DNA of 64,000 nt from Oscillatoria princeps RMCB-10. GTDB taxonomy: Bacteria; Cyanobacteriota; Cyanobacteriia; Cyanobacteriales; Oscillatoriaceae. Position numbers and translations under genes: made by a program. Position 1 is the first letter of the stretch, and every line of letters begins with the position of its first letter. Where the stretch lies: contig JAHHHT010000006.1 of assembly GCA_019359235.1 (NCBI GenBank), forward strand, positions 248,001 through 312,000, read 5' to 3'. This document shows positions 46,491 to 55,500 of this stretch, one piece after another. Below the pieces are notes generated by a model. The model searched no databases, was not told the origin of the DNA, and was given only the letters and a program-made list of their open reading frames with translations.

Positions 46491-46627
46491 GTAGGGTGGG
46501 TTAGGCGTCAGCCGTAACCCACCGGCAAAAACTAGCAAAAAGTAGGGTGGGTTAGGCGTCAGCCGTAACCCACCGGCAAAAAGTAGCAAAAAGTAGGGTG
46601 GGTTAGGCGTCAGCCGTAACCCACCGG
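46491..46627. repeat. Three 51-bp tandem palindromic repeats
   Basis: Units start at 46491, 46542 and 46593. Each contains GTAGGGTGGGTTAGGCGTCA and the opposing arm AGCCGTAACCCACCGG, i.e. an imperfect hairpin. It follows the Spy-like gene by 10 bp. Confidence 0.8.
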
Positions 46628-46677
46628 CCCAGCTCGTAAATTTCAAAAATTTTTTACCCTTTTCATGGGCAGAGATA

Positions 46678-46782
46678 TATAGCGCCTCTAAACCATTCGT
46701 GTAAATTTCAGAACCCCGGTGTCTTAAAGACACCGGGGTTCTAGGCCCCCAGCAGTTGCGCGAATCATTTAGACCTGCTATA
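46678..46782. repeat. MITE-like element, family 1 (copy C)
   Basis: 105 bp. Left end TATAGCGCCTCTAAAC, right end ATTTAGACCTGCTATA. Its centre is CAGAACCCCGGTGTC / GACACCGGGGTTCT. The outer 30 bp match copy B, while the core differs, so the elements are modular. Confidence 0.78.
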
Positions 46783-46823
46783 TTTCTAAGCTGTTAAGCT
46801 TTTAATCTGTTTGTTAGAAAAAA

Positions 46824-46970
46824 GAGGCAGAGCCTCCTGAGCAGCGTTCCCAGGCAGTAGGGGCGGGCCCCCGTGCCCGCCCCGGAACGAGGAGGTAAAA
46901 GGAGGCAGAGCCTCCTGAGCAGCGTTCCCAGGCAGTAGGGGCGGGCCCCCGTGCCCGCCCCGGAACGAGG
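46824..46970. repeat. Two 78-bp direct repeats
   Basis: Units start at 46824 and 46902 with GAGGCAGAGCCTCCTGAGCA. Each carries its own GAGGC/GCCTC hairpin and a GTAGGGGCGGGC..GCCCGCCCC hairpin, then GGAACGAGG. It lies just before the ABC transporter stop. Confidence 0.75.
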
Positions 46971-46987
46971 GGAAATAATTTCTCCTT

Positions 46988-47659
46988 CTAAGCAATCACC
47001 AAGCCATCTTTGACGTGAATCGTGCGGCGAGTTTTGGCGGCAATATCGGGCTCGTGCGTGACGATAACGATCGTGATGCCTTGACGGTTTAGCTCACTCA
47101 GTAAATCCATCACTTCCTCAGAAGTTTGCGTGTCTAGCGCTCCAGTCGGTTCGTCTGCCAGAACAAGAGCGGGACGGTTGACGAGAGCGCGGGCGACCGC
47201 AACTCGTTGCTGCTGTCCGCCAGAAAGCTGACTGGGACGATTTAATAACCGCTCTGCCAAACCGACGCGAGTCAGCGCTTCCTCTGCGCGGCGGCGGCGC
47301 TCAGACTTGGGAATGCCGGCGTAAACCATCGGGAGCATCACATTTTCCAGTGCGGTAGCGCGGGGGAGCAAATTGAACTGCTGAAACACAAAACCAATCT
47401 GCTGATTCCGAATATACGCTAACTCATCGTCACTCAGCGCAGTCAGGTTTCTGCCGTCCAGAATGTAGTGCCCACTTGTGGCACGGTCGAGACAGCCAAT
47501 GATGTTCATTAGCGTGGACTTGCCAGAACCCGACGCGCCCATAATGGCGATATACTCGCCCTCTTCAATATTGAGATTAATTCCCTTGAGAACGGGGACT
47601 TCCATTTCGCCGAGACGATAGTTTTTGGTAATCTCTTCCATCCAGATCGTAGTTGCCAT
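46988..47659 (-). CDS. ABC transporter ATP-binding protein (MacB/LolD-like)
   Basis: 223 aa. Walker [11 protein letters not shown]-loop [10 protein letters not shown], signature [15 protein letters not shown], Walker [14 protein letters not shown]-loop VTHEPDI. The [18 protein letters not shown] stretch is typical of the MacB/LolD family. It energises the permease encoded just upstream (47769-49034) together with the HlyD-type adaptor (49042-50805). Together they form a MacA-MacB-like tripartite pump in which ATPase and permease are separate. ATG 47659. Confidence 0.92.
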   Translation of the reverse strand: MATTIWMEEITKNYRLGEMEVPVLKGINLNIEEGEYIAIMGASGSGKSTLMNIIGCLDRATSGHYILDGRNLTALSDDELAYIRNQQIGFVFQQFNLLPRATALENVMLPMVYAGIPKSERRRRAEEALTRVGLAERLLNRPSQLSGGQQQRVAVARALVNRPALVLADEPTGALDTQTSEEVMDLLSELNRQGITIVIVTHEPDIAAKTRRTIHVKDGLVIA

Positions 47660-47768
47660 ACTCCGCTCCTAATTTCTGCGTTTTAAAAGTCCAAGGGAGG
47701 CGGACTTCGTTTGTGGCAGTGAATTTCAATCGCCAGGGGGGATCTGCAAAAACGGGACGCTCCCCCCT

Positions 47769-49034
47769 TTAATCGCTGCGCAATGCCGCGATCGGATCGA
47801 GCCGTGACGCATTCCGAGCGGGGATGACTCCAGCAATCAGTCCAACGCTCAAGGCGAGGGCAAGACCGGCGAACACTGACCACAGGGAGACGACAAAGGG
47901 AAAACTAAATGCCTGAGAAGCTGCAAAAGCCAGACCGACACCGATAGCGACGCCGAGCGCCCCTCCCAGAACAGACACCAAAATCGCTTCGCTCAGAAAT
48001 TGACTCATAATAGCGCTGTTCGTCGCTCCTATAGCTTTGCGGATGCCGATTTCGCGGGTGCGCTCCACAACAGAGACCAGCATGATGTTGGCAATGCCGA
48101 TGCCTCCAACAACCAGAGAAATGCCGGCAATCGCGCCCACGAGAACCGTGAACATTCCCACCACGCTGCTGAAGGTGTTGATGATGTCAATCTGATTGCT
48201 GAGGCGAAAGTCGTCCGGTTTAGGCGGCACAATGTTGTGGCGAATTCGCAGCAAGTTAGTTACCTGAAACTGCGCGGCTTCCAGCTGTATCTGGTCTTTG
48301 GCTTTCAGCCAAAATCCATTAATTGACGTGCCAGTAAGAGAGTTGTTGCCCACTATCCGGGAAGACATATTGGTCAGGGGAATGTAAACCCGGTCGTCCT
48401 GATCCTGTCCGCCAACAGAGCCTTTGGACTCCATGACGCCAATCACGGTGTAGCGTCCGTTCTGAATCCGGATGCTGGCACCCACCGCCGGCTCTCCCGC
48501 AGCGAACAAGTCACTGTAGACTTTACTGCCCAACAGCACAACAGGTTCTGCATTATCCAGATCGTCCTGGGTGAAAAACTGCCCTTCTTGGGGGTAAATT
48601 TCTTTCACAGTGGGGTAGTTCAGGTCAACCCCCAGGATGAAGGTGGAGGTATTGTTATCGCCATACACCACCTGTCCATTTCTCTGCAAATAGGCAGTCA
48701 CCGCTTCCGCCGCCGGCACCTGTTTGGCGACCGCTCGCGCATCTTCCCAAGTCAGCGTGGATGCCGAACCAAATCCCTGACCGATGCCGCCAGCACGCGC
48801 TGTTCCTGCCAGCACTAGCATAACATTTGTTCCCAGGGACTGGATCTGTTGCTCGGTTGCCTTTTGCACTCCCTGCCCAACTGATGTTACGGTAATCACA
48901 GAGGCAATGCCGACAATCACTCCCAGCATCGTCAGGCTCGTGCGCAGGCGATTGCTCCACAGCGCTTCCACGGCCATTGTCACCACTTCCAGCAGGGAAA
49001 TCTTCACGGGACGAATGCGATTTAACTTTCCCAT
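47769..49034 (-). CDS. MacB-like ABC transporter permease
   Basis: 421 aa. The N-terminal membrane helix (LRTSLTMLGVIVGIASVI, about 30-47) leads into a large periplasmic MacB_PCD domain (ATEQQIQSLGTNVMLV onwards). The C-terminal FtsX domain has three helices (VLVGAIAGISLVVGGIGIANI, ATNSAIMSQFLSEAILVSVLGG, VSLWSVFAGLALALSVGLIAG) and ends RNASRLDPIAALRSD. ATG 49034 is chosen over ATG 49082, which would overlap the adaptor gene by 41 bp; the gap then is 7 bp and GAGGG precedes the start. It works with the adjacent ATPase and adaptor. Confidence 0.9.
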   Translation of the reverse strand: MGKLNRIRPVKISLLEVVTMAVEALWSNRLRTSLTMLGVIVGIASVITVTSVGQGVQKATEQQIQSLGTNVMLVLAGTARAGGIGQGFGSASTLTWEDARAVAKQVPAAEAVTAYLQRNGQVVYGDNNTSTFILGVDLNYPTVKEIYPQEGQFFTQDDLDNAEPVVLLGSKVYSDLFAAGEPAVGASIRIQNGRYTVIGVMESKGSVGGQDQDDRVYIPLTNMSSRIVGNNSLTGTSINGFWLKAKDQIQLEAAQFQVTNLLRIRHNIVPPKPDDFRLSNQIDIINTFSSVVGMFTVLVGAIAGISLVVGGIGIANIMLVSVVERTREIGIRKAIGATNSAIMSQFLSEAILVSVLGGALGVAIGVGLAFAASQAFSFPFVVSLWSVFAGLALALSVGLIAGVIPARNASRLDPIAALRSD

Positions 49035-49041
49035 AATTCCC

Positions 49042-50805
49042 TCATCCCCCACCTCTTCTGCCGCCGCCAGAACCGCCGGCACCTGGCGGGCCCATACCTG
49101 GGAACATCGAGGGCGTTCTGGAAGCTGGGCGTTCTCCCCGGGGAAAGCTAATCAGAACTTTGTCCCCTTCTTCTAGCCCGGAAACAACGACCGTCTTGTC
49201 CTCCACCGTGACGCCGGTGGTGATGGGTTGAAATTTAGGCCGGCCATTCTCTCCTTTACCGGCCAGATAAACGCCGGTTCCCTGCTGCTGGCGCACGATT
49301 GCTATCGTTGGAAGCACCAGGGCATTATCCAGCTTGCCCACGTTAAACTTGACGCTGACATTCATGCCCACCTGCAACAGCTTCTCGGGATCGTCCAGCG
49401 ATATGTGAACCTCAAAGTTGGTGACGTTCTGCTCGACGGTGGACTGGGTTGCTACTTGCGTGACTTTTCCCTGAAAGGACTTTCCAGGATAGGCATCCGC
49501 TTCAATCGTGACGCTTTGCCCGAGTTTGATTTTTGGCAGGCTCGTCTCGGCCACCTTGGCAACAATTTGGTTAGCTGAAGCTAGCGCCAGAATAGAAGAT
49601 GAAGTGGCTGAAGAAACCGAACTGCTAGAGGTGGTTGGCGTAACAAACGAACCCGGATCGGCGTATTTGCGCGTCACAATGCCGCTAAAAGGAGCGCGAA
49701 TCACAGTGTCGTCAATTTGTGTTTGGACAGAAAGCAAAGATCCCTCAGCACTCATCACTTGAGCGCGAGCTTGTGCGATTTCTTCCTTTCGGGCACCGGC
49801 TTGCTGCAAGTTGAGTGCCTGTTTTGCCTGTTCTACCTGAGCTTTTGCCTGTGCGATCTCTTCGGGACGGGCACCGGCTCGCTGCAGGTTGAGTGCCTGT
49901 TTTGCCTGTTCTACCTGTGCTTTTGCCTGTGCGATCTCTTCCGGACGAGTGCCGGACTGCTGTAAATTGAGCGCCTGTTTTGCCTGTTCTACCTGTGCTT
50001 TAGCGCTCTCATAGGAGGTGCGGGAGCTGTCAAGTTCCCGCAGGGAGATAGCACCGGCTTTATAAAGCTCCTGGTTCTGATTGTAGGTGAGTTCCGCCTG
50101 TTGCAAATTGGCTTGTGCGGAAGCGACTTGAGCTTGCGCTTGGCCGATTTCTTGGGGGCGATTGCCCGCCTGCAGCCGGTCGAGATTCGCTTGCGCCGAT
50201 GCCACTTGCGCTTCTGCTTGGGCGATTTCTTGGGGGCGATTGCCCGCCTGCAGCCGGTCGAGGTTCGCCTGTGCCGATGCCAGTTGCGCTTGTGCTTGGG
50301 CGATTTCTTGGGGGCGATTGCCCGCCTGCAGCCGGTCGAGGTTCGCCTGCGCGGATGCGACTTGGCCTTTGGCCTGAGTTAGCTGTCCCTGGAACTGGGA
50401 GTCATCCATATATGCCAGAATTTGCCCCTTTTCGACCCGATCTCCCTCTTTCACCAGCAATTCCTTGAGCACGCCAGAAGTCTTCGGACTCACATTGACG
50501 GAGAGCTCAGGCTGCACGGTGCCATTGGCTGAAATGCTCACCGGCACATCAATACGCTCCACTGTCACCGTTTGAATTCGGCGTCTGGCTTCCTGGCGCT
50601 GAGTGGCGGCTAGCTGAGTGTACCCAACATAGCTCCCACCGGCTAACAGGCTCAGAACCAGAAGTCCGAGCAACCATTTCGGGACTTTCAGTGGAAGCTT
50701 AACCCTGTCTTTCACAAGTCCAAGTCTCTCCTCACTTTCTTGAGCCTCGACTCGCCGCACAGGGCGGTCGAGACTAGATCCAAGCATTCCGAGCCAATGG
50801 TTCAT
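49042..50805 (-). CDS. HlyD/MacA-type periplasmic adaptor with extended repeat coiled-coil
   Basis: 587 aa. It starts MNHWLGMLGSSLD and has one membrane segment (WLLGLLVLSLLAGGSYVGY, about 43-61), then a lipoyl-like part (VSPKTSGVLKELLVKEGDRVEKGQ). A long coiled-coil hairpin contains three 26-residue units (QAQAQLASAQANLDRLQAGN type) and three 30-residue units (QAKAQVEQAKQALNLQ type). It closes with beta-barrel domains and a Gly-rich tail (GGSGGGRRGGG). The unusually long hairpin would span to an outer-membrane factor. ATG 50805 heads the operon adaptor-permease-ATPase. Confidence 0.92.
   Translation of the reverse strand: MNHWLGMLGSSLDRPVRRVEAQESEERLGLVKDRVKLPLKVPKWLLGLLVLSLLAGGSYVGYTQLAATQRQEARRRIQTVTVERIDVPVSISANGTVQPELSVNVSPKTSGVLKELLVKEGDRVEKGQILAYMDDSQFQGQLTQAKGQVASAQANLDRLQAGNRPQEIAQAQAQLASAQANLDRLQAGNRPQEIAQAEAQVASAQANLDRLQAGNRPQEIGQAQAQVASAQANLQQAELTYNQNQELYKAGAISLRELDSSRTSYESAKAQVEQAKQALNLQQSGTRPEEIAQAKAQVEQAKQALNLQRAGARPEEIAQAKAQVEQAKQALNLQQAGARKEEIAQARAQVMSAEGSLLSVQTQIDDTVIRAPFSGIVTRKYADPGSFVTPTTSSSSVSSATSSSILALASANQIVAKVAETSLPKIKLGQSVTIEADAYPGKSFQGKVTQVATQSTVEQNVTNFEVHISLDDPEKLLQVGMNVSVKFNVGKLDNALVLPTIAIVRQQQGTGVYLAGKGENGRPKFQPITTGVTVEDKTVVVSGLEEGDKVLISFPRGERPASRTPSMFPGMGPPGAGGSGGGRRGGG
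49780..50385 (-). repeat. Near-identical DNA repeats coding the adaptor coiled coil
   Basis: Three units of about 90 bp (about 49780-49990) and three of 78 bp (about 50140-50375) code for the repeated heptads. Units differ by few bases, so recent unequal exchange is likely and length variation between strains is expected. Confidence 0.8.
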
Positions 50806-50893
50806 GTTCAGTTCAAATTTTTTTTTTAGACTGGAGAATTTTGCCTGGGGTTCAAGCTAAGGTGCTAGCTCTAGGGCCAGCGGCAGCTCCCGC

Positions 50894-50915
50894 TGTTCAG
50901 GCCGGCTCTGTGTTA
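50894..50915 (-). promoter_or_regulatory. Conserved upstream block of the efflux operon
   Basis: A 22-bp block containing GGCCGGCTCTGTGTTA lies 89-110 bp upstream of the adaptor ATG. The identical block occurs at 59335-59356, 91-112 bp upstream of the relic frame at 59002-59244. It may hold a promoter or a regulator-binding site. Confidence 0.45.
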
Positions 50916-50941
50916 AAGTAGGTTAATATAACTTGCTACAG

Positions 50942-51062
50942 CTATGGTAAATGATTTGTGAAATCCGCCAGTAGGGGCCAGCGACCGGAAAGCCCCTACT
51001 GCCTGAGCTGTTTGCGCCGGGAGCAATCTCCTTTATTTCACGATTCAAAGAGGATGGCTACC
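50942..51062. repeat. Degenerate MITE-like element, family 1 (copy D)
   Basis: Left arm AGCTATGGTAAATGATTTGTGAAAT and right arm ATTTCACGATTCAAAGAGGATGGCT are imperfect inverted repeats around GTAGGGGCC..GCCCCTAC. More diverged than copies A-C. Confidence 0.55.
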
Positions 51063-51089
51063 AGCACTGTGCCCTAAAACGTATTGCCT

Positions 51090-52544
51090 TCAGCCACACA
51101 GCTGAAGATACTGCTGTTGAATCGGGATTTCCAGGGAAAACTCCGTCCCCTGACTGGGTTGCGAAACACATCCCAACTTGCCCCGATGCTTTTCTACCAC
51201 AATTTGCCAGCTAATCGACAGCCCAATTCCAGTGCCTTTGCCTGGGGGTTTGGTCGTAAAAAAGGGGTCAAATATGTGGCGGCGCACCTCTTCTGACATT
51301 CCCGGGCCATTGTCGGCAATTCGGACAGTTATCTGATGCCGGTCCGTCACCTCGGTGCGAATCCGGATAAAGCTGGGATTTGCTTTAATTTCTTCTGCCG
51401 TCCTCTGTTTGTTGTGTTCATCTATAGCATCGATCGCATTCGCCAGGATATTCATAAAAACTTGATTCAATTCGCCGCCATAGCACTCTACCAAGGGCAG
51501 ATTTTGGCCATACTCCTTAATCACCTCAATGCCAGGGCGGTCGGGCTTAAATTTGAGCCGGTTGTGCAAAATCATCAGCGTGCTGTCAATGCCCTCGTGG
51601 ACGTTCACCGGCTTCATTTCTAAGGAATCTTGGCGCGAGAATTGCCGCAGCGACAGAACAATCTGGCGGATGCGCTCGGCTCCTATTTGCATGGACGAGA
51701 GCATTTTCGGCAAGTCTTCGACAATAAAATCTAGCTCGTTTGTGTCTAATTTTTCAACAATTTCTGGCCCTGCATCGGGATAAATCTGCTGGTATAGATT
51801 GAGGATATCAAGCAGATTTTTTGTATAGTCGCGAACGTAGGAAAGATTTCCGTAAATGAAATTAACCGGATTATTTATTTCGTGAGCTACACCAGCCACC
51901 AGTTGCCCCAAAGCCGACATTTTTTCGCTTTGAATCAGTTGAGCTTGCGTTTCTTGGAGCTGCCGGAGCGAGCGCTGCAATGTTTCCTCAGCTTGCTGCC
52001 GCTCTCCTATTTCCTGATGCAGCCTCAAATTAGCTCGCGTCAGTTCCACCGTCCGATCTTCTACTCGTCTTTCTAACTCCGCTGCTAGTTTTTCGCGCTC
52101 GGCAACCTCTTGTTGCAAACGCTCATTTTGAGCCTGGAGTTTTTTGGCCATAATTCGGATACTCAGATGGGTTTTAACCCTCGCTAAAACCTCTTCCTGC
52201 TGAATCGGCTTAGTGATATAATCCACCGCTCCAGCATTAAACCCTTTCACCTTGTTTTCCGTGTCGGCTAGGGCCGTCATAAAAATCACGGGAATGTCTT
52301 TTGTTACCTCCGAAGCTTTCAAGCGCTGGCAAGTTTGAAACCCATCCATCCCCGGCATTAGGACGTCAAGCAGGATAATATCCGGCAGAGAATATTCCAC
52401 TTTCTTGATAGCGCTTTGACCGGTGCGAGCTACCAAGACCTTGAAGCCATACAGCGTTAAAAACTCAAACAGCAATTGCAAATTATTTGGATTGTCATCT
52501 ACGACTAAAATCGTGTCCTGTTCTGAAGATGATTCCCCACTCAT
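51090..52544 (-). CDS. Response regulator-histidine kinase
   Basis: 484 aa. REC domain (about 10-130) with DD, the phospho-Asp in ILLDVLMPGMDG (about 59) and Lys in ITKPIQ. A coiled coil (about 135-205) leads to the dimerisation/H-box GVAHEINNPVNF (His about 220). The ATPase has NILANAIDAI (N box), ADNGPGMS (G1) and GTGIGLSI (G2). Class of cyanobacterial REC-HK sensors without an input domain. Its ATG overlaps the stop of the upstream 2014-aa hybrid kinase (ATGA), so they are translationally coupled and the hybrid kinase is its likely phosphodonor or partner (inference). Confidence 0.94.
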   Translation of the reverse strand: MSGESSSEQDTILVVDDNPNNLQLLFEFLTLYGFKVLVARTGQSAIKKVEYSLPDIILLDVLMPGMDGFQTCQRLKASEVTKDIPVIFMTALADTENKVKGFNAGAVDYITKPIQQEEVLARVKTHLSIRIMAKKLQAQNERLQQEVAEREKLAAELERRVEDRTVELTRANLRLHQEIGERQQAEETLQRSLRQLQETQAQLIQSEKMSALGQLVAGVAHEINNPVNFIYGNLSYVRDYTKNLLDILNLYQQIYPDAGPEIVEKLDTNELDFIVEDLPKMLSSMQIGAERIRQIVLSLRQFSRQDSLEMKPVNVHEGIDSTLMILHNRLKFKPDRPGIEVIKEYGQNLPLVECYGGELNQVFMNILANAIDAIDEHNKQRTAEEIKANPSFIRIRTEVTDRHQITVRIADNGPGMSEEVRRHIFDPFFTTKPPGKGTGIGLSISWQIVVEKHRGKLGCVSQPSQGTEFSLEIPIQQQYLQLCG

Positions 52545-55500
52545 GTGTTCCCCTCCATATACTGCTCTACGAATTCTAGAATTTTTTCTTCTTCAAAATT
52601 TTTGGCCAATTGGCTCAAATGGCTTGCGAAAGGCCCATACTTAGCTTCTAACTGTTGGAGTTTTTCAACCTGTTTCTGGATGCCTCCGAGGTCGCCACTC
52701 ATAGCGAGATCGAAAAGTACAGCCAACTCTTCAACAGGAGGAGCAATAATCTCTGGTTCTGAGATTTCTCCAGAGGGAGTCTGGGCTGGGTCATCAGGAG
52801 CGGACATCTCCGACTCTTCATAAATCCATTCTAAACCTAAATGGAAGCGCAGGCACTCTAAAAGTTCTTCGGCTCGGACAGGTTTGGGGACAAAAGCGTT
52901 GCAACCTGCTTCCAAACTCCCCTGATATTCGGTGGACATAACGCTGGCCGAAGTGCCGATCACTGGAACCTCTTTCAGTTCAGAAGACTTGCGAATTCGC
53001 CGCGTGGCTTCAAAGCCGTCCATCACCGGCATCACCAAATCCATTAAAATACAGTCTGGTTTAAAGGACAGGGCTTTATTCAGGCAGTCTTGCCCGTCGG
53101 TGGCCTCAATAACTTCAAACCCAAGAGGAGCCAGCAGATTGACGAGAACCGAGCGATTTTCCCATTTGTCGTCCGCGACCATAATTTTCCGCTTAGCACC
53201 GGCAAACCCCCTGACGATTTTTTCCGTTTTGTTGTGACGCGCTGCCCAGTCTTCCACTTGGGGCAACTCCAGATCGAACCAGAAAGCGCTGCCTTTCCCT
53301 AAAGTGCTTTCCACTTTCAGTTCGCCGCCCATCATCTCGACGATTTGGCGGCTAATGGCCAGCCCCAGTCCGGTTCCTTCTATCTGGCGAACGGTGTCGC
53401 CCACCTGCTCGAAGGGCAAAAATATCTTTGACAGTTGCTCGGCGGCGATCCCGACGCCGGTGTCTTCTACTCGAAAGCGAATTTTCGGAACTGCCGGTCG
53501 CCAAGATGGCCCACTCCCCATTGCCCATTCCCCACTGTCTGTGACCCCTACCTTGAAAGTAACCCCCCCCGCTTCGGTAAATTTTACCGCATTGCCGAGC
53601 AAGTTAATTATAACTTGCCGCAACCTTTTCTCGTCCGCGCGGATGCCGGTGGGCAGTGGCGTCACCGGCTCGTACATCAGCGCGATTCCCTTCTGTTCGC
53701 CTTTGATGCGGCAGATTTCTACAATCCCTTGCAGAAAATCCGAAAAAAGAAACTCGCTCGGGTGGAGTTCCATTTTGCCCGCTTCAATTTTTGACAAATC
53801 TAAAACGTCATTGATTAAGGTAAGCAGGTGATCGCCGCACTGGTGAATGATGTGAACTCCAACGTTTTGCTGTTCGGTGAAATTTTTGTTGCGTTTGAGG
53901 ATTTGAGCGTACCCCAAAATCCCGTTGAGCGGCGTTCTCAGTTCGTGGCTCATGTTGGCGAGGAATTGGCTCTTGGCGCGGTTCGCTGCTGCGGCTGCTT
54001 GCTCGGCGAGCTGGCGCTCTTTGATTTCCACTTCCAGACGCGAATTTTTTTCTTTGATCTCCTGGGTTCGCTCCTCAACTTTGGCTTCTAAAGTGTGGCT
54101 GGATTCCTCTAATTTCTGGTTAGCGGTTTCTAAATCCGCATAGATGCGGGCATTTTCAAGCGAGACCGCAGCCTGAGCTGATAGCATGCGCAACACTTCC
54201 ACCCGTTTCGGCGTAAAAGCCCCGGCAATTAGGTTGTTTTCCAGATAAAGAATTGCATTGAGTTTGCCTTGATAGAAGATGGGCGCACACAGGAGAGATT
54301 TTGGTTTGTGTTGGGCGATGTAGGGGTCAGTGTTAAACACGCTCTCGCGGCTGGCATCGTTTACAACCACATCTTTCTGAGTTCGGGTGACATAATTCAG
54401 CACCGAGACAGGAAGCAGCCCAGAAGTGGCCACCGGCAGCGATTGCAGCACCCGCACCTCATCTTTAGTCCCGGACGCTTCTACGACGAATTCGCCGGAT
54501 TTTGAGAAAATGAGCGCTCCCGTTTCAGCGCCAGCATTTTCTATCAAAATTTTCATCAATTTGTCCAGCAGGTGAGCGAGAACAATTTCGCCGGAAATCG
54601 CTTGCGACGCTTTCATCAGGGTTGCCAAGTCCAGAAATTCTGTTTGACTGCCGGTGCTCGTTAAAGAAGCAATCGTCACCGCGCGATCTGGAAGAGTTTC
54701 TGTAACCGGCGAGCGCATAATTAATTGCGGATATCGCGCTTCCAAATCTTCGACTTTAGCTTTGGCACCCCAGCGGACATAGCCATAGTAGGCATCCGTC
54801 ATATAAGTTTTCGCAATCTTTTCTCTACCGAGGGATAGCTGAAACTCCGCCGCCAGTTCATTCGCTAAGGCTTCTTCCTGGGTACAACCCTGTTCCCTGG
54901 CTCCAGCTATTGCCCGTTCGTAATAATCCATTGCTTTTTCATTTTGTTCCAAAACCCCACTCTGTACTGCTTCCACTAGGTCATACTTATGCTGGAAGTT
55001 AGACGGAGCGTGGAACGCCCAAGTCTTCATCTTTTCTTGATTGACTTCTACTTCGCTCAGGTACTGTTCTTTTTCTTGCGGTTGGGCTTTCGGATACAGC
55101 GCTAGGAGAGCCAGAGAGTGGTAGAAGTTGTAGAAGACACTGTGCATTGACCCACTTCCGAAGCCGGCATATTCTGACGCTAATTTTACGCTCGATACTG
55201 CCCCTTCATAATCTTTGAAGGAGTAAAGGATAATAATTTTAGCGACCCAGTAAAGAAATAGCACCGTCCCATTTTTCGACTCCTTTAGAGAGGAAATAAT
55301 TTTCTCTTCCCTGCCGCCGAGCAAGCGATTATTGTCCCGGACTTTGCCGAGCAGTATTAGAACTAATTGCCGGTATAAATCGATGCATAAAGTGTCGTGT
55401 TCTTGCTTCAGCTTGACAGTCATAGCGACATATTTGGCCTGCTCGCGCTCAACTTTTTCCAGCTCCTCACCACTAAAAATAGTGAAATAGCAATAATGTG

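Noticed and set aside
46491-46627. CRISPR-like short array
   Set aside because: The 51-bp units are repeated throughout with no variable spacer.
49042-50805. Type I secretion adaptor for the two RTX proteins
   Set aside because: The downstream genes are MacB-type permease and ATPase, not an HlyB-type exporter, so this is a MacA-type efflux adaptor.
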